The notes under the pieces were generated by a model that was given only the letters and a program-made list of their open reading frames with translations, did not search any database and had not been told where the DNA came from. A program made the position numbers and the translations under genes. DNA of 64,000 nucleotides from Rhynchospora pubera (Eukaryota > Streptophyta > Magnoliopsida > Poales > Cyperaceae), in contig CM051463.1 in the NCBI GenBank assembly GCA_028095005.1, positions 80,891,002 to 80,955,001 on the forward strand, read 5' to 3'. Positions 12,901 through 21,745 of this stretch are shown here, in pieces. Every line of letters begins with the position of its first letter. The first letter of the stretch is position 1.

Positions 12901-13765
12901 ACGATTGTATATATTGAAGACTAGCATTTCTCTTCAAATAATGAAAATTTTGTTTCGTGTATTTTGTAAAACTTACGATGATATTTATAAAATATATAAT
13001 CAAGCCTTTAGAGAGTACCTCGTTAGACTTCTTTTGAAAATCCAAGATCTTGTCACTCCAGTTGCTAAGATAAGATTGCATGAACTCATCTATCTTGGGT
13101 AGAAGCCGCTCTTTCAAAACAGAAGCACTCATTAGAGAGATAAGAGCACCTCTCATGGCCTTATGCTCAGATCCATATAAAGAGAAGGTGTTCCATTTTC
13201 CGGTCATCTCTGAAAAAGTCCGGGGGTATCCTGGCAAAATGCCTTTGCTTTCGCTTGCGAGTACATATTTGTTCACATCTGAATCTGTGCATACCACTAT
13301 TGGACCTCCGAATAGGTGCGTCTTAAACATGCTCCCAAATCTGTTAATATACGTCCGTAATTTATTTCAATCAGCTAATAAGAATCTTCAAATTTAAGAA
13401 CTGATACAAAATTGTAACAAAGTTATGTATAATGATACGTATAAAAAATCAATTTAAAAGCTAAATGAAATGAAACGAAATGATCGATTGGAGAAAACAT
13501 ATGGAGATGAGAAATTCATGATGGTTCTAGTGTTCCCTCACAAGGGAAAATTTGAAACAGACCTGCGTCGACGGGCAGCGACAAAGTCGGGCCCACGCTT
13601 CCAGAAAGAAATACTCTCTCCAATGAGAGGCCAGCCCATGGTACCAGGTGGCAGAGGAAGGCTCTTGTTTGTAATCCGGTACCATACCTCGTTCCACTTT
13701 GACAGCACTTGGTACACCACCAGAGCTCCCATGGCAACACCAAATACCACCTCAAGTAGCTCCAT
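958..13765 (-). CDS. CYP85A-like cytochrome P450, copy A (nine exons, 472 aa)
   Basis: Exons on the minus strand: 13765-13563, 13340-13019, 3470-3318, 3224-2970, 2325-2239, 1804-1726, 1598-1492, 1377-1253, 1045-958. All introns are GT-AG and phases agree, giving 473 codons with the stop. Seen: N-terminal membrane segment, proline hinge LPLPPGTMGWPLIGE, I-helix SGYETA (284-289), ExxR as E344-A-L-R347, PERF-region FNPWRW (396-401), and heme loop FGGGARLCIGKELG with Cys422. The pattern (GTMGWPLIGE, GILPGYP, LLPKIDEFM, INLPGTTYNKG, YLHDHP, FPRVEAPNG) is that of CYP85A, ER-bound monooxygenases that oxidise C-6 of brassinosteroid precursors; length is normal (about 465-470 aa). It differs at many positions from canonical CYP85A, so a changed substrate is possible. 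The start is the first Met of the anchor; the same start is kept in copy B. Odd: intron 2 is 9.5 kb, and the residue after the heme Cys is Ile, not the usual Pro. Confidence 0.9.
2382..2555 (+). mobile_element. tRNA-derived SINE in intron 4 of CYP85-like copy A
   Basis: The left part resembles a tRNA promoter: an A-box-like stretch around TCTAGTAGCTCAG and a B-box-like GGTTCAAGCC. The right end carries CCCCAACTTGTTTGGGATAA followed by a short TTTAGAC repeat tail, an ending I associate with many plant SINEs. The direct repeat AATTAG occurs at 2376-2381 and 2556-2561 as candidate target-site duplication. The matching intron of copy B reads straight across the site without the insert, so insertion came after the gene duplication. 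Confidence 0.7.
4030..4600 (+). mobile_element. Diverged LTR fragment related to the solo LTR at 7128
   Basis: The left part is rich in TTGACC/TTGACT motifs, as at 7140-7215, and the right part (about 4495-4590) matches 7500-7592, sharing the order of a CGGCCG-like motif, TTCGAATTG-like stretch and GTGATTTCTGGAC. No flanking duplication could be identified. This looks like an older, partial copy of the same retrotransposon LTR family. Confidence 0.5.
5411..5526 (+). repeat. Perfect-order 58-bp tandem duplication
   Basis: Two adjacent copies of a 58-bp unit beginning TTGTGGCTTCTTAATTAGAA, at 5411-5468 and 5469-5526, differ by about one base (ACAAG versus ACGAG). This is a recent local duplication in intron 2 of CYP85-like copy A. 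Confidence 0.85.
7128..8061 (+). mobile_element. Solo LTR, 934 bp, with 5-bp target duplication
   Basis: The element begins TGTAATACCC and ends GGGACGTGACA, giving the canonical TG...CA ends with a short TGT/ACA inverted repeat. It is flanked by the perfect direct repeat CAAAG at 7123-7127 and 8062-8066. No internal retrotransposon domain or second LTR is next to it, so this is a recombination product (solo LTR). The 183-aa open frame on its minus strand has no family resemblance and is not annotated. A more diverged relative lies at about 4030-4600. Confidence 0.85.
8664..8698 (+). mobile_element. Possible Helitron 3' terminus
   Basis: A short hairpin (ATCGA - GCGAAAT - TCGAT) is followed within about ten bases by CTAG and a T, the layout of a Helitron 3' end. 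The core GAGCGAA also occurs at the proposed Helitron end near 29510. No convincing 5' TC end was identified, so the extent to the left is unknown. Confidence 0.3.
8694..8905 (+). repeat. Short tandem repeat of about 21-24 bp (TTCTAGTTTTAGAACATAAT-type)
   Basis: Roughly nine imperfect copies of a unit built on TAATTGTTCTAGTTTTAGAA follow each other. The unit contains a small palindrome around TTCTAG. No coding potential. Confidence 0.75.
10330..11515. repeat. 1.2-kb TTA/ATT-rich array with higher-order units
   Basis: Almost pure A/T sequence made of TTATTA, AATTATTAAT and ACTATTATTAATTATT words. A longer module, roughly AACTATTATTAATTATTATA followed by TTAATTAATATTATTATTTA, recurs six or more times at variable spacing of about 100-180 bp, so it is more than a plain trinucleotide run. 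It lies deep in intron 2 of CYP85-like copy A. Confidence 0.8.
12563..12926. mobile_element. Foldback MITE, family II, copy 1
   Basis: The termini TGCTAGAGTC and GACTAGCA are inverted repeats, and internal blocks also pair (ATCCAATACGATCGTTCTCA on the left; CGAATCGGTT-type and TTGGATGATCC on the right). A second copy with the same order of blocks is at 21379-21745. It lies about 90 bp from exon 2 of the P450. Confidence 0.7.
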
Positions 13766-14045
13766 TCCTACTCTACACTCGATCTTATGCAACTGGTGTA
13801 TTTCTCTTTTTAAGAAGACTGCTACAACTTTAAAAGAGATTAGATGGGTACGTGCGGACTGCACAATATATATATTTTTTCCAGTGTTGATAAAGGCCAT
13901 GTGACCAGTCTAAACCTATCAATTGTTTTTTCCTGTTTACATCATCACACGATCGCGGTGATATCAAGTCAGTCCATTTGTCAACAGCCCTTTAATTTCA
14001 TAGCACGACAAAGTGCCTTCCATCGTACATAACTACATATTGGAA
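13766..14045 (-). promoter_or_regulatory. Promoter and 5' UTR of CYP85-like copy A, conserved with copy B
   Basis: About 280 bp upstream of the ATG align with 33265-33545 upstream of copy B, sharing blocks around AGAAGACTGC, TTTCCTGTTT, GTCCATTTGTCAAC and CAAAGTGC. A TATATATA stretch at 13867-13875 lies about 100 nt upstream of the start codon and is a fair TATA box. Similarity fades beyond about 14050, which marks the limit of the conserved flank. Confidence 0.6.
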
Positions 14046-14487
14046 ACAACTATCTGAAAAATATTTGGGTTTCTTATTTTATATCTTATTTTCTTATTAA
14101 TAACATCAAAGAAGATGAATATATGATTTTCTTTTCACTGATCTATTCTAAATTTTTTATGCTATCACTTCAAATTTTTATTCGTGTTATTTTGTACCTG
14201 TATTTAAAAATACAACGTTAGAAGGAAATATAGAAGAATCATTAATTATGTTCTCTACATTTTTTTTATAGAAAAAACGAATTTTATTTTTAAGTCATTA
14301 ATTTATTCAATCAATAGCGCGCGCGCGCGCTCTCTCTCTTAATATCCACACCCTTGGGCCTAGCATTCGGATCATTAGCAGTAAAAAAGAAAAACTCCTT
14401 CAAGCAGTCCTTTCCTTTTTTTTTATATTTAAAAATTTTAAAATTCAAATGGAGAATCTAAACCGTTGATCTTGTTAAATTTTATCA

Positions 14488-14662
14488 GCAATGCGTTTTC
14501 ATATAAGATTTATAAAATTTGAAGTTAATTTGATACTAAATCAAGTGGTCAACGAATGAACGAATCTAGTTAGATTTATTCTAATACGTTCATAATTTGG
14601 TCACTTAATCAATTATCAAATCAATTTCAAATTTTATAAAACTTATATGAAAACGCATCGCC
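14488..14662. repeat. Inverted repeat (foldback) with ~62-bp arms
   Basis: The left arm (14488-14550, starting GCAATGCGTTTTCATATAAG) pairs with the right arm (14599-14662, ending CTTATATGAAAACGCATCGC) with few mismatches around a ~50-bp loop. It is probably the core of a MITE lying between the P450 promoter and the 3' flank of WRC gene A. The rest of 14046-15256 has no gene; from about 14800 it is homologous to the 3' flank of WRC copy B. Confidence 0.7.
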
Positions 14663-15256
14663 GGAATGTTAATGGGCTTATAATTTTTATGATATGCCGA
14701 CTTCAAATTTTAAACACATCTTGCACAAATGTTAATGGAAAGGGGTAATTTGGGGACAACGGCATCCAAGACTAGTACAAGTGTGAATTAGTCATAACAT
14801 CAAAGGCTAAATTTTAAGTTTCCATTTATTTATATCCATATCTTCTCCCATGAGGTACTAGGCACCTGACTGGTATTTCCTTTTTTCAGAAACGATGTGA
14901 TGTTTATGCTAACAAGCAAATAACAATGGCATAGTTGAGCAACCTAGCATCATACACAGTTAACGCTGTCCAACATTGACAACCCACAAAACAAATCGCA
15001 GATGAGCAACCATTAACCTAGAATTCTTGATTCTAGGTACCAACAACCTCGTTAAACCTACTAGAAGTACCAACATGTAAAACGACTTGCTCTCCTATGG
15101 AAAGCCGGCAAATGAAACAAGAGCTGACTAACAAAATAGACACTAGGAGTACATCAAATTCGGAACAAAAATGCAGCTTAGCAACTGCTGCAATAAGCTC
15201 CTATGGCATCTGAACCTCTGGATACTAATATGATATGATACAATAAAATCGAGTAC

Positions 15257-15341
15257 TTATGTAAGAATCCTTTCTTTTTTGGCACTTCTCAGGACTCGGC
15301 CAGGGCTCAACTCCTTTCCGCAGGCAGGGTTCTCAAACAAA
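15257..15341 (-). other. Possible alternative last exon of WRC gene A
   Basis: If the strong donor AG|GTAAGT at 15447/15446 is used, the frame continues after a pyrimidine-rich acceptor (TTTTGTCAG) at 15342 for 85 nt to TAA at 15257-15259. This replaces the last Arg and adds 27 residues (FENPACGKELSPGRVLRS in the middle), giving 1075 aa. In copy B the acceptor is lost, which favours the shorter end or recent change. Confidence 0.5.
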
Positions 15342-15442
15342 CTGACAAAAGAAACAAACATCAACTTGCCAGCAAATTATTTACATGTGAAGACAAGTGG
15401 CGAAATATTTGATATAGATTGTTATATACTATGAAAGGCAAC

Positions 15443-18400
15443 TTACCTATTTTGTCTTGAGGCTTTGTTTTGGCGTCTGGTCTCATGGTAAGCACATAAT
15501 TTCTTGCCGGGTAAAGCTTCAAGCTTGCAGCGCCAGTTGTGTCCACCACTCACTCGACATTGCTGAACTGGAAACACTGTTGGCGACAACCCCAATGCTG
15601 TTAAGTGATTCAAATCATTAGAAAATCATAAGAAGAAGTCATTTAAAATTAATGCAAAGAATTCACGCAGCTTAGTTATTTATTTAATTTCTTATGTGTG
15701 AGTGTGTGGGTGGGTGGGGGATGAGAAGGGGGGGGGGGGGTTGGGAGGAGCTTTTAGTTTTCATTCTACTCGATGTGAGCTGCAAATAAAAAGGATAAGA
15801 TTTAGGCTCTGATCGGAACCACAACCACCTATTTAATGCGAGAAATGGAAATTCACTTTTCTCCAAATCCGCTGATCGGAACCGATATAGGAGGCTGGGG
15901 AATTCTCTTCCGGCGAGAAATGGTGAGAAAATTTTGGCCCTGTGAATTCCCGTCCAAAACTAAGAAATTTGGTGAATATTCTTTTTTTTTTCCTTTTCTT
16001 TTCCTTTCTCGCTTGCCTCTGGTTCCGATCAGGGCCTTATAGTGTAAAGTTGTGTGATACCATGCAATAAATGATTTTGTTAACAGGTACCTTTCCCCTC
16101 AACTCCTAAAGCATTCAACTTCTCTCCATTATTTTTTATTGGAACATTCCTGAATTCCACCCTAAACCGGTCCAACTCATCCTCATCCTCTGTGCTGTCC
16201 TCACCAGTGATGCCATCTCCTTTTGGTGTACTGTCACCTAAGATGATAATTCTTCCTTCTTTCTCTTCAAATTTTCCTTTACGAGCTTTCTTCTCACTTG
16301 CATATGCTTTGGACTCGGCCTTTAGAATCTCAGGTGTTGTAACTTTCTTTCTCCTCTCTGTTTTTTTGTCTTTGCTGACTGGCTCCTCAGACTCATTGAG
16401 GTCAATGAGGTGTACTGAGGCTTTCTCTGTGTTGTCATCACCTGTGTTGCCATCTCCTTTTGGTACATTGCCACTTGAGCTGATAATTCTTCCTTCTTTC
16501 TCTTCGGATTTTCCTTTACAAGCTTTCTTCTCACTTGCATATGCTTTGGACTCGGCCTCTAGAATCTCAGGTGTTGTAACTTTCTTTCTCCTCTCTGTTT
16601 TTTTGCCTTTGCTGACTGGCTCCTCAGACTCATTGAGGTCAATGAGGTGTACTGAGGCTTTCTCTGTGTTGTCGTCAACTGTGTTGCCATCTCCTTTTGG
16701 TACATTGCCACTTGAGCTGATAATTCTTCCTTCTTTCTCTTCGGATTTTCCTTTACGAGCTTTCTTCTCACTTGCATATGCTTTGGACTCAGCCTCTAGA
16801 ATCTCAGGTGTTGTAACTTTCTTTCTCCTCTCTATTTTTTTGTCTTTGCTGACTGGCTCCTCAGACTCATTGAGGTCAATGAGGTGTACTGAGGCTTTCT
16901 CTGTGTTGTCGTCACCTGTGTTGCCATCTCCTTTTGGTACATTGCCACTTGAGCTGATAATTCTTCCTTCTTTCTCTTCAGATTTCCCTATACTAGCTTT
17001 CTTCTCCCTTGCATATGCTTTGGATTCAGGCTCTAGAACCTCAGGTGTTGTAACTTTCTTGCTCTTCTCCCTTTTGTTGCCTTTGCTGAGTTGCTCTTCA
17101 AAGCCATTCGAGGGTACTGAGGCCTCACCTGTGATGCCATCTCCTTTTGGTATATTGTCACCTAAGCTGATAATTCTTCCTTCTTTCTCTTTGGATTTCC
17201 CTTTACGAGCATTCTTCTCACTTGCATATGCTTTGGATTCAGGCTCTAGAACCTCAGGTGTTGTAACTTTCTTTCTCTCCTCTCTTTTGTTGCCTTTGCT
17301 GAGTTGCTCTTCAAAATCATTTGAGGGTACTGAGGCTTTCTCTGTGCTGTCCTCACCTGTGATGCCATTTCCTTTTGATACATCATCTTTCAGGATGATG
17401 CTTCTTCCTTCTTTCTCTTTGGATTTCCCTTCACGAGGGTTCTTAGTTTGAGACATTTTCTTATCACTTGCATGTGCTTTGGACCCAGCCTCTATAACCT
17501 CAGGTGTTGTAAGTTTCTTTCTCTTCTCCTTTTCCTCCCCCTCGCTGACTGGCTCTTCAGTTGCATTCATTGGTACTGAGGCTTTCTCCTTGACTTGAGT
17601 TTGGCTAGAAAGTTTCATTTCATCAAGTGAGCCTTCTTTTGGATCTCTACCATTAGGTGCAAAGGAAGAAAACTTGCCTAACATTGATTAATATTTTATA
17701 GTTAGGTCGGCAACAACAATGCTGCATACAAAAATAACTGATTTGCTTTCTTTCAATGTAACATAAATTAAAAGAAAATCTAAAAAAAAAAAATCCTAAT
17801 TAACACAATTAAGTTCAAGCGCAATGTTGAAGCAAAAAGAACATACATATGCAATATGATCCTCTATTGCAATACAATGAATCTTCCAATATAAACCAAC
17901 CAATTTTAGAATTAAAGATACTAGTGTCATTACCTGGTTTAGCAACAGAAGAATGTCTCATTGTATTCTTGGTAGCTGTATCTTTCTCATAAATCACAAT
18001 GCTCTTTTGCACTTCTCCTTCATATTTTCTCTCTTTAGCAAGTGGAACTTCAGAACAGGAATCTTCAGTTTTCCTTCTCTTTTTTGATATTTTCTTGGCA
18101 CCTGCCTCACTAGATTTCTTCAGTGACTTGGCCATGCAGATGACATCTCTCCCCTGGTTAAGTGAGTTCCCATTTTGATCCTTACTTGTTGGTACAATGA
18201 AAGATGCCTCTGAAATTGATGAGCTTGCATGATTAGTTCAGTAACTACAAATACTCACATAATAAATACAGATACATGCATAACAAAACATGTTAGATTT
18301 CTCACTGCATCATGAAGCAGAGATAAGATGAAACCTCAAAACTTATCCTTAATCAACATTAAAATGGTTCTTTGGTGTTGTGAATGTGAATGCAATTTTA

Positions 18401-21028
18401 GGAAGAGTAATATGTTGAACTCAGATATAATGTGAAATGCAAAACACATATATACACAATTCTTATTGCATAGGCATAACTCATGTAATATCTTACATCA
18501 TAGAAAATTTCAAATGCCACGATTGGTCATTCCATTGTAAAATATTGTCATAACCTGGCTATTTATATGCTTTATCCTACATATGTTTTATTCTTTGGTG
18601 ATAGAAGTGAGAGCAAAAAATGGAAAAGAAGATTAAATGAAGGGAATGCTTGACCTGTGCATGCTATATTGTGAGCAGCAGTAATTTAGTATAATTACTG
18701 GTTGCCAGCACGTAATTGTAAATATTGTCAATATAATTGCTTGAGGGGAAAAAAAACAGACTGTTCCCTATATCAGTCGAATGATGTTTAATATATTCAC
18801 GTGCTAAAAATTATGCATGCAATGGCTATGCTTTTAGATTAAAAAAAGTTCCCTTCTATACTTGCCTGCACAGTTGGTCAACACATCTCCAGTCCTTTTG
18901 CATGTTTCTATCTCAAAACTGGTGTTAGATTCCTTCCCCTTACAAGATTCAATGTGTTGGGCTAAGTTCTCATGGACAGATGTGAACAAAGAGGTAGCTT
19001 TGGTTTCCTTGTGAATCCTCTTATTTGTAGAACAAACTCCCGGATTCATACTTGGAGTGCGAGCAGTCTTATCTGAAAGATCCTCTTTTCTAGGACAGTT
19101 TTCAATGGACTCCTTGCCCCTTCCATCAGCAGCAGTTGTTTGCTCAGCTGTAAGTTGATTATCAGGTTCAGCATCTTCATCAGAAATAGCATCCTTTTCT
19201 GGCACCAGCCTCCCTTCCTCGAGCTGAGGTGTTTCAGTAGGCACATTCCCATATTGAGCAGAATAAGGTGTATCTCCTGCTTTAAATCAAATTTAACGTA
19301 AATTTGAACTTGTCAGAAAGCATGAACAAATTAAGATTCAGATTTGCTTGGTCTGAGGCAGTGTTGGTGCATATCAAATATGACAGGTATGGAGTAGAAC
19401 AAGAAAAAAATCAACAAGAATGCTAGAAAGCACTAACAAAAGAAACAACACATTACAGAATTCGTAATAAATTATGCAACATAGGTCCCTGTGCAATGCA
19501 TTGCAAAACTGAGAGGGGGGCATGGCCCAATTTGGCCACAAGATATATCCACCACAGCACTAATCATTGTCAACCTATTAGTAGGTATTACCAGTACCCA
19601 GCTGACTGTTTGGTAAGAAACCAGTCCCGGACAATTTGTCCCCATTTGCTAGCTAAAACAATTCTTCAATGGAATCACATTCTTATATTGAAAAACGGCA
19701 TATAGTTACCTGGATTCCCTGTCATCGGAGAATCTCCCTTTGGACCCTCACTAGCTGTCTTTGTCTCTGAAGACGTATTGTTTTCTTGCACATTATTTGG
19801 TGGGACCTCATATTCCCTGTCAGGAGAGGGACCCACAATTTGTTTTTTCCATCTTTTGTTTCCAGTATTTTCATCGGAACAAAAAGCTTGGTCAGTGATC
19901 TCTTGTGAACTCATGTTTCTTTCTTTCCTTTTCACTGGTTTACCTTTTCCACTGGGCTCACCTCTCTGTACAGAACCTCCCATTGTAGTAACGATTTCTT
20001 CAAGTTCGGGATTGGTTTTCCCTTGGTCAACATTTTGTTCAATTCCAGAATTATTATGATGTTCAATAACTCCAACAACTTGGCCATGTGTTTCAATCTC
20101 ATATGCTTCCTCAGTATCTGTATATATTTACCAGGTGAACAGATTAAGCAATTTCATGGTGAAATATGGCCACAAAAGAAGACTAAAATTCTGTTTAGTA
20201 AGGTAAGCAAACGACTAATTAATTCAAAAACTAGATCTTTCAAGCATCATTTATGATTTTTAGGGATAGCACAACTAATTCTAGAAAGCCACTACAGTTA
20301 ACTGTGGCGGTAACATTTTACATACAGCGTAAAATGCAATTTTTTTTTAATACAGTTAATTTTCAAGAGGAATATTGTGCACATTCTAAGAAGTGTACAC
20401 AAATAGGTAATTTAAGTAAACAAAAATACTCTGATTCTGGAGTAAACCAGTTGGTTTGCAAGATTCTCTATCCGGCATCCTTGCTCTCTGTTGAGGTGCC
20501 ACGGCAGCATCCATGTAAAGGAAGCCAAGTCCCTTGAGCCTGTGAAACACAGCCTTGACAGGAATGGAGTCTGATAAATTGAAGAAATGTTGTCCACTCT
20601 TTATCTGCATTCAAAATTGTACAATTAATAATGTAGTCTTGTTTGGACAGAGGGGTGCTGTAGAGGGTCTTACCTTAAAAGATTTAACAATGATATCTCC
20701 AATCCCTGGAAATACATCAGCATGCACCTGCTCTAGCTTCCCTGCTCGAGGTCGGAAGATTAGGGGGGGGTGGAAAAAAGAATATTTGGAAATTAGAAGT
20801 ACAAAACTATTGAAACATAAAGAAATGGCAGGAGAAGGAGGGAGAGCTAGCTAGCTAGATTAATAAGACGATGTAGCAATTGGTTTTGAGAGATGGATGG
20901 GGGGAGAAAGGAAATTAATTACTTTTGAGAGAGAGAATGGTGTCCTCGGAGGAGACAGCAAGACCAAGCGCCGTGTCAAGCGAGGAGGAGATGTAGATCG
21001 GGATCGGAGCAGAAGCCCCCGCCGCCAT
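15443..21028 (-). CDS. WRC-domain protein with K/E-rich tandem repeats, copy A (eight exons, 1048 aa)
   Basis: Exons: 21028-20923, 20741-20674, 20604-20448, 20117-19710, 19276-18866, 18209-17934, 17677-16091, 15576-15443. Phases agree throughout and match copy B where both are visible. The first ~75 aa (VSSEDTILSLKRKLEQVH, FFNLSDSIPVKAVF) recall a ubiquitin-like beta-grasp fold; this is inference. The middle is charged and probably disordered, with a basic KKISKKRRK stretch that could be a nuclear signal. Exon 7 encodes six repeats of 71-82 aa. The last exon carries C1011-x9-C1021-x10-C1032-x2-H1035 with NWRC, the WRC zinc-binding motif known from growth-regulating factors. I do not recognise this overall protein family; a nuclear role is inferred. 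Exon 5 ends in a GC donor (GCAAGT). A perfect AGGTAAGT donor overlaps the stop region, so an alternative longer C-terminus is possible. Confidence 0.85.
15700..15745 (+). repeat. G-rich run (GGGTGGGTGGGGG, then G12)
   Basis: Several G-tracts of three or more lie within 45 bases on the plus strand, so the transcribed (minus-sense) RNA has C-runs while the DNA plus strand could form a G-quadruplex. The corresponding place in copy B has only shorter G runs (60768-60784). Confidence 0.6.
15805..16036. mobile_element. Harbinger/Tourist-like MITE, 232 bp, in intron 7 of WRC gene A
   Basis: Terminal inverted repeats GGCTCTGATCGGAACCA and TGGTTCCGATCAGGGCC (one or two mismatches) are flanked by TTA at 15802-15804 and 16037-16039, the target duplication typical of PIF/Harbinger elements. 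The homologous intron of copy B runs GATTTATAGTG across the site without the element, so insertion followed the block duplication. Confidence 0.85.
16200..17530 (-). repeat. Coding minisatellite: six ~237-bp units in exon 7 of WRC gene A
   Basis: Using the anchor CTCAGG as marker, units recur at 16329, 16566, 16803, 17040, 17253 and 17499, spacings 237, 237, 237, 213 and 246 bp, all multiples of three. Units between about 16200 and 16960 are nearly identical to each other (reading EEPVSK, TTPEILEAESKAYASEKKA, PKGDG), which indicates recent expansion. Copy B has four more diverged units. Confidence 0.9.
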
Positions 21029-21040
21029 GCCGATTGTGAT

Positions 21041-21064
21041 TCCGATTCCGATTCCGATTCCGAT
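21041..21064 (-). repeat. Hexamer repeat (GGAATC)4 in the 5' UTR of WRC gene A
   Basis: Four tandem copies of TCCGAT on the plus strand lie 13-36 nt upstream of the proposed ATG at 21028. The ATG is in a good context (GGCATGGCGG) and begins a frame that splices in phase to exon 2, which is why it was chosen. Confidence 0.7.
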
Positions 21065-21378
21065 TGTGTCGTCCGGGGTTTACAGAGGCGAAGCCGAAGC
21101 TACACTGAAATAGTTCCGAATTCCTTCTGTTGTGTTGTCCATTTCCATGTACAATTTATTATTATTATTTTTTTATGTGAATTCCATGTGTAATTGCGAA
21201 ATAATTACAAACAAAAGGGTTGGGGTATAATGTACCGTTAAATCATGATTTTTTTTTTTTGCCCAATAAGGTCAATAACAACAAAAAAGAAAAAAAAACA
21301 ACTGCAACAAAGAGTGTGTGATTGTTTTTGGTATCACTGCTTGTGGAGAATAAAAGTATGCCAATTTTATTTGAGAAA

Positions 21379-21490
21379 TGCTAGAGTTCAATATGTGGTA
21401 ATATAGTTTATCCAATATGATCATTCTCACGTTCCAAATTTCGAACAATCGTTCCTAACCGATTAATTTATTTTTCATATTGAAAACTTT

Positions 21491-21528
<38 letters not shown>

Positions 21529-21745
21529 AATTTTTTATTTTTTGGTAATTTTCAAAATCATTGCTATTGGAGGATCCATAACGTTTGTGTAGTAGATTTT
21601 CCGAACTATCGAAAAACTAGTAAAAAAATTTTAAAAATATATAAAATTTGATTTCTTATAAGTGTTCAATATAACAACAAATTGAATGATTCAAATCGGG
21701 TGTTTGTAATATAAAACGTTAGAATAATCATGTTGGACTCTAACA
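21379..21745. mobile_element. Foldback MITE, family II, copy 2, with internal (TA)n
   Basis: Ends TGCTAGAGTTC and GGACTCTAACA are inverted. Internal order matches the copy at 12563-12926 (ATCCAATATGATCATTCTCA; TTGGAGGATCC). A (TA)17-like run at about 21491-21525 has expanded inside it. Confidence 0.7.

Larger units (their letters stand above)
3471..13018 (-). other. Intron 2 of CYP85-like copy A (9.5 kb, repeat-filled)
   Basis: Both ends match splice consensus and the same junctions are used in copy B, where this intron is 4.6 kb. The part next to exon 3 (3471-3720) is homologous to 27836-27950 plus 29545-29640 of copy B. The rest is mainly repeats, listed separately: LTR fragment, tandem duplications, solo LTR, AT-rich array and MITE. 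Between them (5530-7120, 8070-8690, 8910-10320, 11520-12560) I see only AT-rich sequence, including a short tandem motif GGGGTTATATCCGA at 6540-6640 and imperfect duplications near 5835-5965. No gene was found on the other strand. Confidence 0.75.

Noticed and set aside
13470..13904. 144-aa plus-strand frame
   Set aside because: Antisense of exon 1 and 5' UTR of CYP85-like copy A.
15361..15549. Minus-strand frame starting MVDTTGAASLK, and its counterpart at 60410-60598
   Set aside because: Both are a shifted frame of the WRC exon; the frame containing C-x9-C-x10-C-x2-H is the one that splices in phase.
16192..17451. 419-aa plus-strand open frame
   Set aside because: It is the complement of the repeat-rich exon 7 of WRC gene A; the periodicity comes from the coding minisatellite and the protein is Ser/Phe/Leu-rich without a domain.
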